A stretch of 64,000 bases of DNA, taken from positions 49,031,341-49,095,340 of the forward strand of contig OU342632.1 of the NCBI GenBank assembly GCA_910589415.1. The letters are read 5' to 3'. Numbering within the stretch: position 1 is the stretch's first letter; each line of letters opens with the position of its first letter. This DNA is from Malachius bipustulatus (lineage: Eukaryota; Arthropoda; Insecta; Coleoptera; Melyridae). Shown piece by piece: positions 46,701 through 61,241 of the stretch. The translations under genes and the position numbers were made by a program. The notes beneath the pieces were generated by a model. The model did no database searches, was not told where the DNA came from, and was given only the letters and a program-made list of their open reading frames with translations.

Positions 46701-49700
46701 TTAGATACCTCTAAGTAGTTGTTTTTAGATGTGACGAAATTTCCAACCATCTGAGTAAAAACGGAAGTCGTAAGACATACATCTCAGTGAGAGAGAGGAA
46801 AAAAATGTTCATTCTAAATGCGGTTTTACCTTTCGTTTGTAGGAAATTTTGTTTATTTTCTGGAATTGTTCCTGTTTTTATGATTAGTCAACTTCTAGCT
46901 TTCAAAGCAGACGGTCGCATGAAATAATTGATGGAATGTTAAACTAATACAGTTCCTATGCTTGATAGTCTTCTTTGGTATGCTATTAGGTCTTATTAGG
47001 TACCTCTAGGTAGTTGTTTTTAGATGTGACAAAATTTCCAACCATCTGAGTAAAAACGAAAGTCGTAAAATCAACATCTCAGTGAGAGAGAGGAAAAAAA
47101 TGTTCATTCTAAATGCGGTTTTACCTTTCGTTTGTAGGAAATTTTGTTTATTTTCTGGAATTGTTCCTGTTTTTATGATAAGTCAACGTCTAGCTTTCAA
47201 AGCAGACGGTCGCATGAAATAATTGATGGAATGTTAAACGTATACAGTTCCTATGCGTGGTAGTCTTCTTTGGTAGGCTATTAGGTCTTATTAGATACCT
47301 CTAGGTAGTTGTTTTTAGATGTGACAAAATTTCCAACCATCTGAGTAAAAACGAAAGTCGTAAAACCAACATCTCAGTGAGAGAGAGGAAAAAAATGTTC
47401 ATTCTAAATGCGGTTTTACCTTTCGTTTGTAGGAAATTCTGTTTATTTTCTGGAATTGTTCCTGTTTTTATGATTAGTCAACTTCTAGCTTTCAAAGCAG
47501 ACGGTCGCATGAAATAATTGATGGAATGTTAAACGTATACAGTTCCTATGCGTGGTAGTCTTCTTTGGTAGGCTATTAGGTCTTATTAGATACCTCTAAG
47601 TAGTTGTTTTTAGATGTGATGAAATTCCAACCATCTGAGTAAAAACGGAAGTCCTAAAACCAACATCTCAGTGAGAGAGAGGAAAAAAATGTTCATTCTA
47701 AATGCGGTTTTACCTTTCGTTTGTAGGAAATTTTGTTTATTTTCTGGAATTGTTCCTGTTTTTATGATTAGTCAACGTCTAGCTTTCAAAGCAGACGGTC
47801 GCATAAAATAATTGATGGAATGTTAAACGTATACAGTTCCTATGCGTGGTAGTCTTCTTTGGTAGGCTATTAGGTCTTATTAGATACCTCTAAGTAGTTG
47901 TTTTTAGATGTGATGATATTCCAACCATCTGAGTAAAAACGAAAGTCGTAAAACCAACATCTCAGTGAGAGAGAGGAAAAAAATGTTCATTCTAAATGCG
48001 GTTTTACCTTTCGTTTGTAGGAAATTCTGTTTATTTTCTGGAATTGTTCCTGTTTTTATGATTAGTCAACTTCTAGCTTTCAAAGCAGACGGTCGCATGA
48101 AATAATTGATGGAATGTTAAACGTATATAGTTCCTATGCGTGGTAGTCTTCTTTGGTAGGCTATTAGGTCTTATTAGATACCTCTAGGTAGTTGTTTTTA
48201 GATGTGACAAAATTTCCAACCATCTGAGTAAAAACGGAGGTCGTAAAACCAACATCTCAGTGAGAGAGAGGAAAAAAATGTTCATTCTAAATGCGGTTTT
48301 ACCTTTCGTTTGTAGGAAATTTTGTTTATTTTCTGGAATTGTTCCTGTTTTTATGATTAGTTAACTTCTAGCTTTCAAAGCAGACGGTCGCATAAAATAA
48401 TTGATGGAATGTTAAACGTATACAGTTCCTATGCGTGATAGTCTTCTTTAGTAGGCTATTAGGTCTTATTAGATACCTCTAGGTAGTTGTTTTTAGATGT
48501 GACGAAATTTCCAACCATCTGAGTAAAAACGGAAGACGTAAAACCAACATCTCAGTGAGAGAGAGGAAAAAAATGTTCATTCTAAATGCGGTTTTACCTT
48601 TCGTTTGTAGGAAATTTTGTTTATTTTCTGGAATTGTTCCTGTTTTTATGATTCGTCAACTTCTAGCTTTCAAAGCAGACGGTCGCATGAAATAATTGAT
48701 GGAATGTTAAACTAATACAGTTCCTATGCGTGATAGTCTTCTTTAGTAGGCTATTAGGTCTTATTAGATACCTCTAAGTAGTTGTTTTTAGATGTGACGA
48801 AATTTCCAACGATCTGAGTAAAAACGGAAGACGTAAAACCAACATCTCAGTGAGAGAGAGGAAAAAAATGTTCATTCTAAATGCGGTTTTACCTTTCGTT
48901 TGTAGGAAATTTTGTTTATTTTCTGGAATTGTTCCTGTTTTTATGATAAGTCAACTTCTAGCTTTCAAAGCAGACGGTCGCATGAAATAATTGATGGAAT
49001 GTTAAACGTATACAGTTCCTATGCGTGGTAGTCTTCTTTGGTAGGCTATTAGGTCTTATTAGATACCTCTAGGTAGTTGTTTTTAGATGTGACAAAATTT
49101 CCAACCATCTGAGTAAAAACGGAAGTCGTAAAACCAACATCTCAGTGAGAGAGAGGAAAAAAATGTTCATTCTAAATGCGGTTTTACCTTTTGTTTGTAG
49201 GAAATTTTGTTTATTTTCTGGAATTGTTCCTGTTTTTATGATTAGTCAACTTCTAGCTTTCAAAGCAGACGGTCGCATAAAATAATTGATGGAATGTTAA
49301 ACGTATACAGTTCCTATGCGTGGTAGTCTTCTTTGGAAGGCTATTAGGTCTTATTAGATACCTCTAAGTAGTTGTTTTTAGATGTGACGAAATTTCCAAC
49401 CATCTGAGTAAAAACGGAAGTCGTAAGACATACATCTCAGTGAGAGAGAGGAAAAAAATGTTCATTCTAAATGCGGTTTTACCTTTCGTTTGTAGGAAAT
49501 TTTGTTTATTTTCTGGAATTGTTCCTGTTTTTATGATTAGTCAACTTCTAGCTTTCAAAGCAGACGGTCGCATGAAATAATTGATGGAATGTTAAACTAA
49601 TACAGTTCCTATGCTTGATAGTCTTCTTTGGTATGCTATTAGGTCTTATTAGGTACCTCTAGGTAGTTGTTTTTAGATGTGACAAAATTTCCAACCATCT

Positions 49701-52700
49701 GAGTAAAAACGAAAGTCGTAAAATCAACATCTCAGTGAGAGAGAGGAAAAAAATGTTCATTCTAAATGCGGTTTTACCTTTCGTTTGTAGGAAATTTTGT
49801 TTATTTTCTGGAATTGTTCCTGTTTTTATGATAAGTCAACGTCTAGCTTTCAAAGCAGACGGTCGCATGAAATAATTGATGGAATGTTAAACGTATACAG
49901 TTCCTATGCGTGGTAGTCTTCTTTGGTAGGCTATTAGGTCTTATTAGATACCTCTAGGTAGTTGTTTTTAGATGTGACAAAAATTTCCAACCATCTGAGT
50001 AAAAACGAAAGTCGTAAAACCAACATCTCAGTGAGAGAGAGGAAAAAAATGTTCATTCTAAATGCGGTTTTACCTTTCGTTTGTAGGAAATTCTGTTTAT
50101 TTTCTGGAATTGTTCCTGTTTTTATGATTAGTCAACTTCTAGCTTTCAAAGCAGACGGTCGCATGAAATAATTGATGGAATGTTAAACGTATACAGTTCC
50201 TATGCGTGGTAGTCTTCTTTGGTAGGCTATTAGGTCTTATTAGATACCTCTAAGTAGTTGTTTTTAGATGTGATGAAATTCCAACCATCTGAGTAAAAAC
50301 GGAAGTCCTAAAACCAACATCTCAGTGAGAGAGAGGAAAAAAATGTTCATTCTAAATGCGGTTTTACCTTTCGTTTGTAGGAAATTCTGTTTATTTTCTG
50401 GAATTGTTCCTGTTTTTATGATTAGTCAACTTCTAGCTTTCAAAGCAGACGGTCGCATGAAATAATTGATGGAATGTTAAACGTATACAGTTCCTATGCG
50501 TGGTAGTCTTCTTTGGTAGGCTATTAGGTCTTATTAGATACCTCTAAGTAGTTGTTTTTAGATGTGACGAAATTTCCAACCATCTGAGTAAAAACGAAAG
50601 TCGTAAAACCAACATCTCAGTGAGAGAGAGGAAAAAAATGTTCATTCTAAATGCGGTTTTACCTTTCGTTTGTAGGAAATTCTGTTTATTTTCTGGAATT
50701 GTTCCTGTTTTTATGATTAGTCAACTTCTAGCTTTCAAAGCAGACGGTCGCATGAAATAATTGATGGAATGTTAAACGTATATAGTTCCTATGCGTGGTA
50801 GTCTTCTTTGGTAGGCTATTAGGTCTTATTAGATACCTCTAGGTAGTTGTTTTTAGATGTGACAAAATTTCCAACCATCTGAGTAAAAACGGAGGTCGTA
50901 AAACCAACATCTCAGTGAGAGAGAGGAAAAAAATGTTCATTCTAAATGCGGTTTTACCTTTTGTTTGTAGGAAATTTTGTTTATTTTCTGGAATTGTTCC
51001 TGTTTTTATGATTAGTTAACTTCTAGCTTTCAAAGCAGACGGTCGCATAAAATAATTGATGGAATGTTAAACGTATACAGTTCCTATGCGTGATAGTCTT
51101 CTTTAGTAGGCTATTAGGTCCTATTAGATACCTCTAGGTAGTTGTTTTTAGATGTGACGAAATTTCCAACCATCTGAGTAAAAACGGAAGACGTAAAACC
51201 AACATCTCAGTGAGAGAGAGGAAAAAAATGTTCATTCTAAATGCGGTTTTACCTTTCGTTTGTAGGAAATTTTGTTTATTTTCTGGAATTGTTCTTGTTT
51301 TTATGATTAGTCAACTTCTAGCTTTCAAAGCAGACGGTCGCATGAAATAATTGATGGAATGTTAAACTAATACAGTTCCTATGCTTGATAGTCTTCTTTG
51401 GTATGCTATTAGGTCTTATTAGATACCTCTAGGTTGTTGTTTTTAGATGTGACAAAATTTCCAACCATCTGAGTAAAAACGGAAGACGTAAAACCAACAT
51501 CTCAGTGAGAGAGAGGAAAAAAATGTTCATTCTAAATGCGGTTTTACCTTTCGTTTGTAGGAAATTTTGTTTATTTTCTGGAATTGTTCCTGTTTTTATG
51601 ATTAGTCAACTTCTAGCTTTCAAAGCAGACGGTCGCATAAAATAATTGATGGAATGTTAAACGTATACAAGTCCTTTGCGTGGTAGTCTTCTTTGGTAGG
51701 CTATAAGGTCTTATTAGATACCTCTAAGTAGTTGTTTTTAGATATGACGAAATTTCCAACCATCTGAGTAAAAACGGAAGTCGTAAAACCAACATCTCAG
51801 TGAGAGAGAGGAAAAAAATGTTCATTCTAAATGCGGTTTTACCTTTCGTTTGTAGGAAATTTTGTTTATTTTCTGGAATTGTTCCTGTTTTTATGATTCG
51901 TCAACTTCTAGCTTTCAAAGCAGACGGTCGCCTGAAATAATTGATGGAATGTTAAACTATACAGTTCCTATGCTTGATAGTCTTCTTTGGTATGCTATTA
52001 GGTCTTATTAGATACCTCTAGGTAGTTGTTTTTAGATGTGACGAAATTTCCAACCATCTGAGTAAAAACGGAAGACGTAAAACCAACATCTCAGTGAGAG
52101 AGAGGAAAAAAATGTTCATTCTAAATGCGGTTTTACCTTTCGTTTGTAGGAAATTTTGTTTATTTTCTGGAATTGTTCCTGTTTTTATGATTAGTTAACT
52201 TCTAGCTTTCAAAGCAGACGGTCGCATAAAATAATTGATGGAATGTTAAACGTATACAGTTCCTATGCGTGATAGTCTTCTTTAGTAGGCTATTAGGTCT
52301 TATTAGATACCTCTAGGTAGTTGTTTTTAGATGTGACGAAATTTCCAACCATCTGAGTAAAAACGGAAGACGTAAAACCAACATCTCAGTGAGAGAGAGG
52401 AAAAAAATGTTCATTCTAAATGCGGTTTTACCTTTCGTTTGTAGGAAATTTTGTTTATTTTCTGGAATTGTTCCTGTTTTTATGATAAGTCAACTTCTAG
52501 CTTTCAAAGCAGACGGTCGCATGAAATAATTGATGGAATGTTAAACGTATACAGTTCCTATGCGTGGTAGTCTTCTTTGGTAGGCTATTAGGTCTTATTA
52601 GATACCTCTAGGTAGTTGTTTTTAGATGTGACAAAATTTCCAACCATCTGAGTAAAAACGGAAGTCGTAAAACCAACATCTCAGTGAGAGAGAGGAAAAA

Positions 52701-55700
52701 AATGTTCATTCTAAATGCGGTTTTACCTTTCGTTTGTAGGAAATTTTGTTTATTTTCTGGAATTGTTCCTGTTTTTATGATTAGTCAACTTCTAGCTTTC
52801 AAAGCAGACGGTCGCATAAAATAATTGATGGAATGTTAAACGTATACAGTTCCTATGCGTGGTAGTCTTCTTTGGTAGGCTATTAGGTCTTATTAGATAC
52901 CTCTAAGTAGTTGTTTTTAGATGTGACGAAATTTCCAACCATCTGAGTAAAAACGGAAGTCGTAAGACATACATCTCAGTGAGAGAGAGGAAAAAAATGT
53001 TCATTCTAAATGCGGTTTTACCTTTCGTTTGTAGGAAATTTTGTTTATTTTCTGGAATTGTTCCTGTTTTTATGATTAGTCAACTTCTAGCTTTCAAAGC
53101 AGACGGTCGCATGAAATAATTGATGGAATGTTAAACTAATACAGTTCCTATGCTTGATAGTCTTCTTTGGTATGCTATTAGGTCTTATTAGGTACCTCTA
53201 GGTAGTTGTTTTTAGATGTGACAAAATTTCCAACCATCTGAGTAAAAACGAAAGTCGTAAAATCAACATCTCAGTGAGAGAGAGGAAAAAAATGTTCATT
53301 CTAAATGCGGTTTTACCTTTCGTTTGTAGGAAATTTTGTTTATTTTCTGGAATTGTTCCTGTTTTTATGATAAGTCAACGTCTAGCTTTCAAAGCAGACG
53401 GTCGCATGAAATAATTGATGGAATGTTAAACGTATACAGTTCCTATGCGTGGTAGTCTTCTTTGGTAGGCTATTAGGTCTTATTAGATACCTCTAGGTAG
53501 TTGTTTTTAGATGTGACAAAATTTCCAACCATCTGAGTAAAAACGAAAGTCGTAAAACCAACATCTCAGTGAGAGAGAGGAAAAAAATGTTCATTCTAAA
53601 TGCGGTTTTACCTTTCGTTTGTAGGAAATTCTGTTTATTTTCTGGAATTGTTCCTGTTTTTATGATTAGTCAACTTCTAGCTTTCAAAGCAGACGGTCGC
53701 ATGAAATAATTGATGGAATGTTAAACGTATACAGTTCCTATGCGTGGTAGTCTTCTTTGGTAGGCTATTAGGTCTTATTAGATACCTCTAAGTAGTTGTT
53801 TTTAGATGTGATGAAATTCCAACCATCTGAGTAAAAACGGAAGTCCTAAAACCAACATCTCAGTGAGAGAGAGGAAAAAAATGTTCATTCTAAATGCGGT
53901 TTTACCTTTCGTTTGTAGGAAATTTTGTTTATTTTCTGGAATTGTTCCTGTTTTTATGATTAGTCAACGTCTAGCTTTCAAAGCAGACGGTCGCATAAAA
54001 TAATTGATGGAATGTTAAACGTATACAGTTCCTATGCGTGGTAGTCTTCTTTGGTAGGCTATTAGGTCTTATTAGATACCTCTAAGTAGTTGTTTTTAGA
54101 TGTGATGATATTCCAACCATCTGAGTAAAAACGAAAGTCGTAAAACCAACATCTCAGTGAGAGAGAGGAAAAAAATGTTCATTCTAAATGCGGTTTTACC
54201 TTTCGTTTGTAGGAAATTCTGTTTATTTTCTGGAATTGTTCCTGTTTTTATGATTAGTCAACTTCTAGCTTTCAAAGCAGACGGTCGCATGAAATAATTG
54301 ATGGAATGTTAAACGTATATAGTTCCTATGCGTGGTAGTCTTCTTTGGTAGGCTATTAGGTCTTATTAGATACCTCTAGGTAGTTGTTTTTAGATGTGAC
54401 AAAATTTCCAACCATCTGAGTAAAAACGGAGGTCGTAAAACCAACATCTCAGTGAGAGAGAGGAAAAAAATGTTCATTCTAAATGCGGTTTTACCTTTCG
54501 TTTGTAGGAAATTTTGTTTATTTTCTGGAATTGTTCCTGTTTTTATGATTAGTTAACTTCTAGCTTTCAAAGCAGACGGTCGCATAAAATAATTGATGGA
54601 ATGTTAAACGTATACAGTTCCTATGCGTGATAGTCTTCTTTAGTAGGCTATTAGGTCTTATTAGATACCTCTAGGTAGTTGTTTTTAGATGTGACGAAAT
54701 TTCCAACCATCTGAGTAAAAACGGAAGACGTAAAACCAACATCTCAGTGAGAGAGAGGAAAAAAATGTTCATTCTAAATGCGGTTTTACCTTTCGTTTGT
54801 AGGAAATTTTGTTTATTTTCTGGAATTGTTCCTGTTTTTATGATTCGTCAACTTCTAGCTTTCAAAGCAGACGGTCGCATGAAATAATTGATGGAATGTT
54901 AAACTAATACAGTTCCTATGCGTGATAGTCTTCTTTAGTAGGCTATTAGGTCTTATTAGATACCTCTAAGTAGTTGTTTTTAGATGTGACGAAATTTCCA
55001 ACGATCTGAGTAAAAACGGAAGACGTAAAACCAACATCTCAGTGAGAGAGAGGAAAAAAATGTTCATTCTAAATGCGGTTTTACCTTTCGTTTGTAGGAA
55101 ATTTTGTTTATTTTCTGGAATTGTTCCTGTTTTTATGATAAGTCAACTTCTAGCTTTCAAAGCAGACGGTCGCATGAAATAATTGATGGAATGTTAAACG
55201 TATACAGTTCCTATGCGTGGTAGTCTTCTTTGGTAGGCTATTAGGTCTTATTAGATACCTCTAGGTAGTTGTTTTTAGATGTGACAAAATTTCCAACCAT
55301 CTGAGTAAAAACGGAAGTCGTAAAACCAACATCTCAGTGAGAGAGAGGAAAAAAATGTTCATTCTAAATGCGGTTTTACCTTTTGTTTGTAGGAAATTTT
55401 GTTTATTTTCTGGAATTGTTCCTGTTTTTATGATTAGTCAACTTCTAGCTTTCAAAGCAGACGGTCGCATAAAATAATTGATGGAATGTTAAACGTATAC
55501 AGTTCCTATGCGTGGTAGTCTTCTTTGGAAGGCTATTAGGTCTTATTAGATACCTCTAAGTAGTTGTTTTTAGATGTGACGAAATTTCCAACCATCTGAG
55601 TAAAAACGGAAGTCGTAAGACATACATCTCAGTGAGAGAGAGGAAAAAAATGTTCATTCTAAATGCGGTTTTACCTTTCGTTTGTAGGAAATTTTGTTTA

Positions 55701-56460
55701 TTTTCTGGAATTGTTCCTGTTTTTATGATTAGTCAACTTCTAGCTTTCAAAGCAGACGGTCGCATGAAATAATTGATGGAATGTTAAACTAATACAGTTC
55801 CTATGCTTGATAGTCTTCTTTGGTATGCTATTAGGTCTTATTAGGTACCTCTAGGTAGTTGTTTTTAGATGTGACAAAATTTCCAACCATCTGAGTAAAA
55901 ACGAAAGTCGTAAAATCAACATCTCAGTGAGAGAGAGGAAAAAAATGTTCATTCTAAATGCGGTTTTACCTTTCGTTTGTAGGAAATTTTGTTTATTTTC
56001 TGGAATTGTTCCTGTTTTTATGATAAGTCAACGTCTAGCTTTCAAAGCAGACGGTCGCATGAAATAATTGATGGAATGTTAAACGTATACAGTTCCTATG
56101 CGTGGTAGTCTTCTTTGGTAGGCTATTAGGTCTTATTAGATACCTCTAGGTAGTTGTTTTTAGATGTGACAAAAATTTCCAACCATCTGAGTAAAAACGA
56201 AAGTCGTAAAACCAACATCTCAGTGAGAGAGAGGAAAAAAATGTTCATTCTAAATGCGGTTTTACCTTTCGTTTGTAGGAAATTCTGTTTATTTTCTGGA
56301 ATTGTTCCTGTTTTTATGATTAGTCAACTTCTAGCTTTCAAAGCAGACGGTCGCATGAAATAATTGATGGAATGTTAAACGTATACAGTTCCTATGCGTG
56401 GTAGTCTTCTTTGGTAGGCTATTAGGTCTTATTAGATACCTCTAAGTAGTTGTTTTTAGA
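43760..56460. repeat. 21-monomer higher-order repeat, 6,192 bp unit
   Basis: Rare markers recur at exactly 6,192 bp. GCCTGAAATAATTG is at 45739 and 51931, and GATGTGACAAAAATTTCC (an extra A) is at about 49970 and 56162. TAAGACATAC occurs at 46771, 49424, 52963 and 55616, spacings of 2,653, 3,539 and 2,653 bp (9, 12 and 9 monomers). The 21-mer was therefore itself built by an internal duplication of a 9-monomer set. About two full units fit in the block. Phase edges are not sharply defined. Confidence 0.88.
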
Positions 56461-57923
56461 TGTGATGAAATTCCAACCATCTGAGTAAAAACGGAAGTCC
56501 TAAAACCAACATCTCAGTGAGAGAGAGGAAAAAAATGTTCATTCTAAATGCGGTTTTACCTTTTGTTTGTAGGAAATTTTGTTTATTTTCTGGAATTGTT
56601 CCTGTTTTTATGATTAGTCAACTTCTAGCTTTCAAAGCAGACGGTCGCATAAAATAATTGATGGAATGTTAAACGTATACAGTTCCTATGCGTGGTAGTC
56701 TTCTTTGGTAGGCTATTAGGTCTTATTAGATACCTCTAAGTAGTTGTTTTTAGATGTGATGAAATTCCAACCATCTGAGTAAAAACGGAAGTCCTAAAAC
56801 CAACATCTCAGTGAGAGAGAGGAAAAAAATGTTCATTCTAAATGCGGTTTTACCTTTTGTTTGTAGGAAATTCTGTTTATTTTCTGGAATTGTTCCTGTT
56901 TTTATGATTAGTCAACTTCTAGCTTTCAAAGCAGACGGTCGCATGAAATAATTGATGGAATGTTAAACGTATATAGTTCCTATGCGTGGTAGTCTTCTTT
57001 GGTAGGCTATTAGGTCTTATTAGATACCTCTAGGTAGTTGTTTTTAGATGTGACAAAATTTCCAACCATCTGAGTAAAAACGGAGGTCGTAAAACCAACA
57101 TCTCAGTGAGAGAGAGGAAAAAAATGTTCATTCTAAATGCGGTTTTACCTTTTGTTTGTAGGAAATTTTGTTTATTTTCTGGAATTGTTCCTGTTTTTAT
57201 GATTAGTCAACTTCTAGCTTTCAAAGCAGACGGTCGCATAAAATAATTGATGGAATGTTAAACGTATACAGTTCCTATGCATGGTAGTCTTCTTTGGTAG
57301 GCTATTAGGTCTTATTAGATACCTCTAAGTAGTTGTTTTTAGATGTGATGAAATTCCAACCATCTGAGTAAAAACGGAAGTCGTAAAACCAACATCTCAG
57401 TGAGAGAGAGGAAAAAAATGTTCATTCTAAATGCGGTTTTACCTTTTGTTTGTAGGAAATTTTGTTTATTTTCTGGAATTGTTCCTGTTTTTATGATTAG
57501 TCAACTTCTAGCTTTCAAAGCAGATGGTCGCATGAAATAATTGATGGAATGTTAAACTAATACAGTTCCTATGCGTGGTAGTCTTCTTTGGTAGGCTATT
57601 AGGTCTTATTAGATACCTCTAGGTAGTTGTTTTTAGACGTGACGAAATTTCCAACCATCTGAGTAAAAACGGAAGACGTAAAACCAACATCTCAGTGAGA
57701 GAGAGGGAAAAAATGTTCATTCTAAATGCGGTTTTACCTTTCTTTTGAAGGAAATTTTGTTTATTTTCTGGAATTGTTCCTGTTTTTATGATTAGTCAAC
57801 TTCTAGCTTTCAAAGCAGACGGTCGCATGAAATAATTGATGGAATGTTAAACTAGTACAGTTCCTATGCTTGATAGTCTTCTTTGGTATGCTATTAGGTC
57901 TTATTAGGTACCTCTAGGTAGTT

Positions 57924-58263
57924 TATTTTATTTTTTTTATTTATCTTCACCACCTTTGATTACAAAAACTATCAAGTACATCTATACAAGATTGTCCAAA
58001 AAGGTAACCGTCAAAAATAAACATTCAAAGAACAAACAATATAACACTATGTATAAATAACATCACGTCGAATACAAACATACAATCAACACACAAATGT
58101 CAACACACGATTAACCTAAAGGTCTTGTCAAAAATAACCATCAAAAGAAAAAAAAAAAAGCAGATAACAGTACATTATAAAAATAACATCACATCGAGTA
58201 CCTATAAACATGTACACATAATAAAAATATCACAGATGATATGACGTGACACCTATACCACGA
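57924..58263 (-). other. Element 1 copy B 3' UTR and A/T-rich tail
   Basis: A/T-rich 340 bp, same as copy A, including the 12-A run and the terminal A/T tail with AATAAA on the coding strand. It joins satellite at GTAGTT. Confidence 0.7.
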
Positions 58264-59244
58264 CTATTTTGTCCTATTTTCTTTGTTTACATTGGCCATG
58301 TATGTGTGAAACTCGTCTAGCGTATAAAAAGCATTTTCGGTTAGAATTTTTTTGATTTTGTTCTTGAAATTAGTTTGAGTTAGTTCCCTCCATTCCCGTG
58401 GTAACCTGTTGAACATTGCGCAGCCAGCGTAATGTGGTGACTTTTTATAATTTAGATGATTATTTTTTCCTAGGTGGAATTTTCCCTCACTTCGCGTACA
58501 ATGAGAGTGTATGTCTCTATTGAGTAGAAACTGATCTTTTCGCGCATGAACGTACAATAGCAGCCTCATTATATAAATACACATCACGGTTAGAATTCCT
58601 TCATTTTTGAAAGCATCCCTGCATGTGTGTCTAGGAGGAATACCACAAATCATTCTTACTATTCGTTTTTGTAGCACTAATACTCTATTGATCTCTACAG
58701 CCTGGCCCCATACAACAATGTTATAGGACAGCACAGACTGAACCAGGGCATAGTAAACGTCCCTCAGAGCCCCAGGTTCTAAATATTTTTTCATTTTCAG
58801 AATAGCAAAATATGAACTTCCCAATTTAGAGCATACCTTAGAAATATGATTACTCCAATCTATCCTACTGTCTATAATAGTTCCTAAAAAGTTGACATGC
58901 TTGTCCAAAGGAATGTTGAACGTATCTGTGGGAATATTAGACCCATTTGATGATGACATGTAACGTCCAGTAAATCTCACAGCTACCGTCTTATCATTGT
59001 TTACAATGAGTCTATTGCGCTTGCACCAGTCAGAAAACTGCTCAACCACGGCAGCGACCAATCCCTCCACCCCCGCCTCATCCGTAGATGTCACAAGCAG
59101 AGAGGTATCATCAGCATACATATACACCCTGGCCCCATCGATGAACTCCGGAAGATCGTTGACATACAGCAAGAATAGCAGCGGCCCCAGCACGCTACCC
59201 TGAGGGATTCCCACCCCAACGTTATTATATACTCGATGACTCAC
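58264..59244 (-). pseudogene. ORF2 part 3: reverse transcriptase palm to C-terminus, element 1 copy B
   Basis: 326 codons with PQGSVLGP (14-21) and YADD (43-46), ending in YTLDEF and a basic tail. It differs from copy A only near the C-terminus, where T at 58352 gives Lys in place of Ile (KNKIKK). The Lys form may be ancestral, because a basic run is common at this position, but direction cannot be decided with two copies. Confidence 0.87.
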
Positions 59245-59554
59245 TCCCTATCCTGACCATAATTCGCCTCTCAGAAGCGAACGACACCAGCAATCTATTT
59301 AGTGTACTTCTTATTCCCAAGTTATATAACTTAGAAGCCAGATATGAAATGTCAATGGTGTCGAATGCCTGTGAGAGGTCAAAAAATATCCCAACCACAA
59401 TCTTTCTCTGATCGACTGCCTCCATTACATGCTGCACAAAATCCACAGTCGCTGTCTCAGTCGAGCAACCAGTACGAAACCCATGTTGGCTTGGTGTCAG
59501 TATATTATGTTTATCTAGGAATTGCATCACTTCATTAGATATAATTTTTTTCAA
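59225..59554 (-). pseudogene. ORF2 part 2: reverse transcriptase middle, element 1 copy B
   Basis: A 109-codon frame with HGFRTGCST and FFDLSQAFDT (RT motif A), identical in protein to copy A. It follows the homopolymer frameshift and ends at a premature stop after SESSSI, where a second indel moves the RT into the next frame. Confidence 0.84.
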
Positions 59555-61241
59555 ATATTTTGGAGAATATGTTTACCAATGCGATCTGTCTGTAATTCTC
59601 GATATCTAAAGTATTCCCCTTTTTATATAACGGGACCACTAGTGACAATTTCAGTTTATCTGGGTATTGTCCAGAACTGATAGCCTTATTGAACAGAATA
59701 GATAGATAATCCGCGATTTCAGAGCTACAGCCCTTCAGTACCTCTGCTGTGACATCATCGGGTCCAGGTGAAGTGCTTTTTAGTAGTTTAATTTCCCTTA
59801 TTATATCAGCTCGACATACGGGGTGGAATAACATTGTACTATAAACCATAGGAACTGTAGTACAGGCAAGGGTATTACTACAGTTGCCGCCATACATCCG
59901 ATCTAATTTGACCTTCACCGCCGAACTGAAATGCTTACCGAATTGATTTGCTACAATTATCTCAGATGTCACAACTTTGCCTTTTATTTCAAGACCAATA
60001 CTTTTTTTGACCCTATCACGACCCGTTTTTAGGCGAACTATGTCCCACACTTTCTTTGCTTTATTGTTTGATGACTGTATTAGCCTGCTGTAAAATTCCT
60101 TCTTTTCCTTATCTATCATTGTCTTCAATTGTTTTCTAAAAAACTGAAATGTCTTTTTAAAGTCATCGTCATTGAGAACATTGTTAATATATCCCAAAAG
60201 CTTTAAATTTTCATAGCATTTTCTTAAGGTTTGACTGTAAATAAAATCTAATCTGTTATTGTTTTGATTTGTGTTTCCATTCTTTATTTTATTTTTTGGA
60301 CAAGCAATATTAAAGCAGTAAGTAAAATGATCATAAAATTTGTTAAATGCGATGTTTGCGTTATCTATTTCATTCAAGTTTAAAATCTTTTTATTAAATA
60401 AATATTTAAATTTATTAACGTTATCTACTGATATACGCCTCTTGAAGGCAGAGCGCGGCAGGCTGGCAGCGATGCCAGACCTCCATTTTAGTACCTGGGC
60501 AGTATGATCAGATGCAGGAAAGTGAATTATATCCCACTCAGTTATATCCCCCAAATTAGTAACCAAATAGTCTATTGCGGTTCTGGATTGTCCACAAATA
60601 CGTGTAGGCTTGTTGATCAATGACACCATCTGATACGAGCAAAACACATCATGCAAAATGAGATTCTCTCTATCTCTCTCTTTCAATTTATCTACATTAA
60701 AGTCCCCACATAATATTACACTGCTGTATTTTTTGCATACAATATCCAACAGGCTAGTCAAGCTATTAATAAATATATCGAACTCACCTGATGGTGATCT
60801 ATAAATCACGATAATACATACTGACTTGTAGAGCTCCACAGCAACTGCCTCAAAATTACATTCAGATATCAACCCTTCGCAAATACTAATGGGTCTCGTA
60901 CTTGTATAGGTGTCACACCTTACAAACACTGTTATGCCTCCCCTCGTATGCTGACTCCTGGAGAGATGACTCACTTGTTTATATTCTTTCAAACATGCGC
61001 ACTCAGATCCCACAACACTCAGCCACGTTTCGGTCAAACAGAGAACATCAGGCCCAGTCTCCTCAGTGAGCAACTCCAGATAGTCATCCTTACCGAGGAA
61101 TCCCTGTACATTAAGATGTACCAGTGTACACGCTTTTGTCTCGTCTGGTAGGTTGTGCACCCCAGCAGTACCCTTTTTCTCAGTCGACTCATGTTCCTCA
61201 GGATTCGCTCTTTGTTCCTGATCGAAAAAAATTGAAGCGCC
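59535..61241 (-). pseudogene. ORF2 part 1: EEP endonuclease and RT start, element 1 copy B
   Basis: Predicted protein identical to copy A over its 541 residues from the GTG at 61160. Endonuclease motifs are N17, E44, D153/N155, D197 and SDH 217-219, followed by the RT fingers up to KIFEKNYI. It ends at the same A7 homopolymer frameshift. No upstream in-frame ATG; the frame opens at 61241. Complete identity to copy A over 1.6 kb of decayed, presumably unconstrained sequence argues for recent duplication or ongoing conversion. Confidence 0.87.

Larger units (their letters stand above)
43448..57923. repeat. Satellite array block 3
   Basis: 14.5 kb of the same monomer in the same orientation, with no other content. 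It contains the best-developed higher-order structure of the window (6,192 bp, annotated separately). Variant classes here (GACAAAATTTCC, ACGAAAGTCG, GATGAAATTCC, AAGTCCTAAAACC, TAAGACATAC, GATAAGTCAACGTC) also occur at 21-25 kb, but hardly in the first 18 kb. It ends at the 3' tail of element 1 copy B. Confidence 0.96.
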
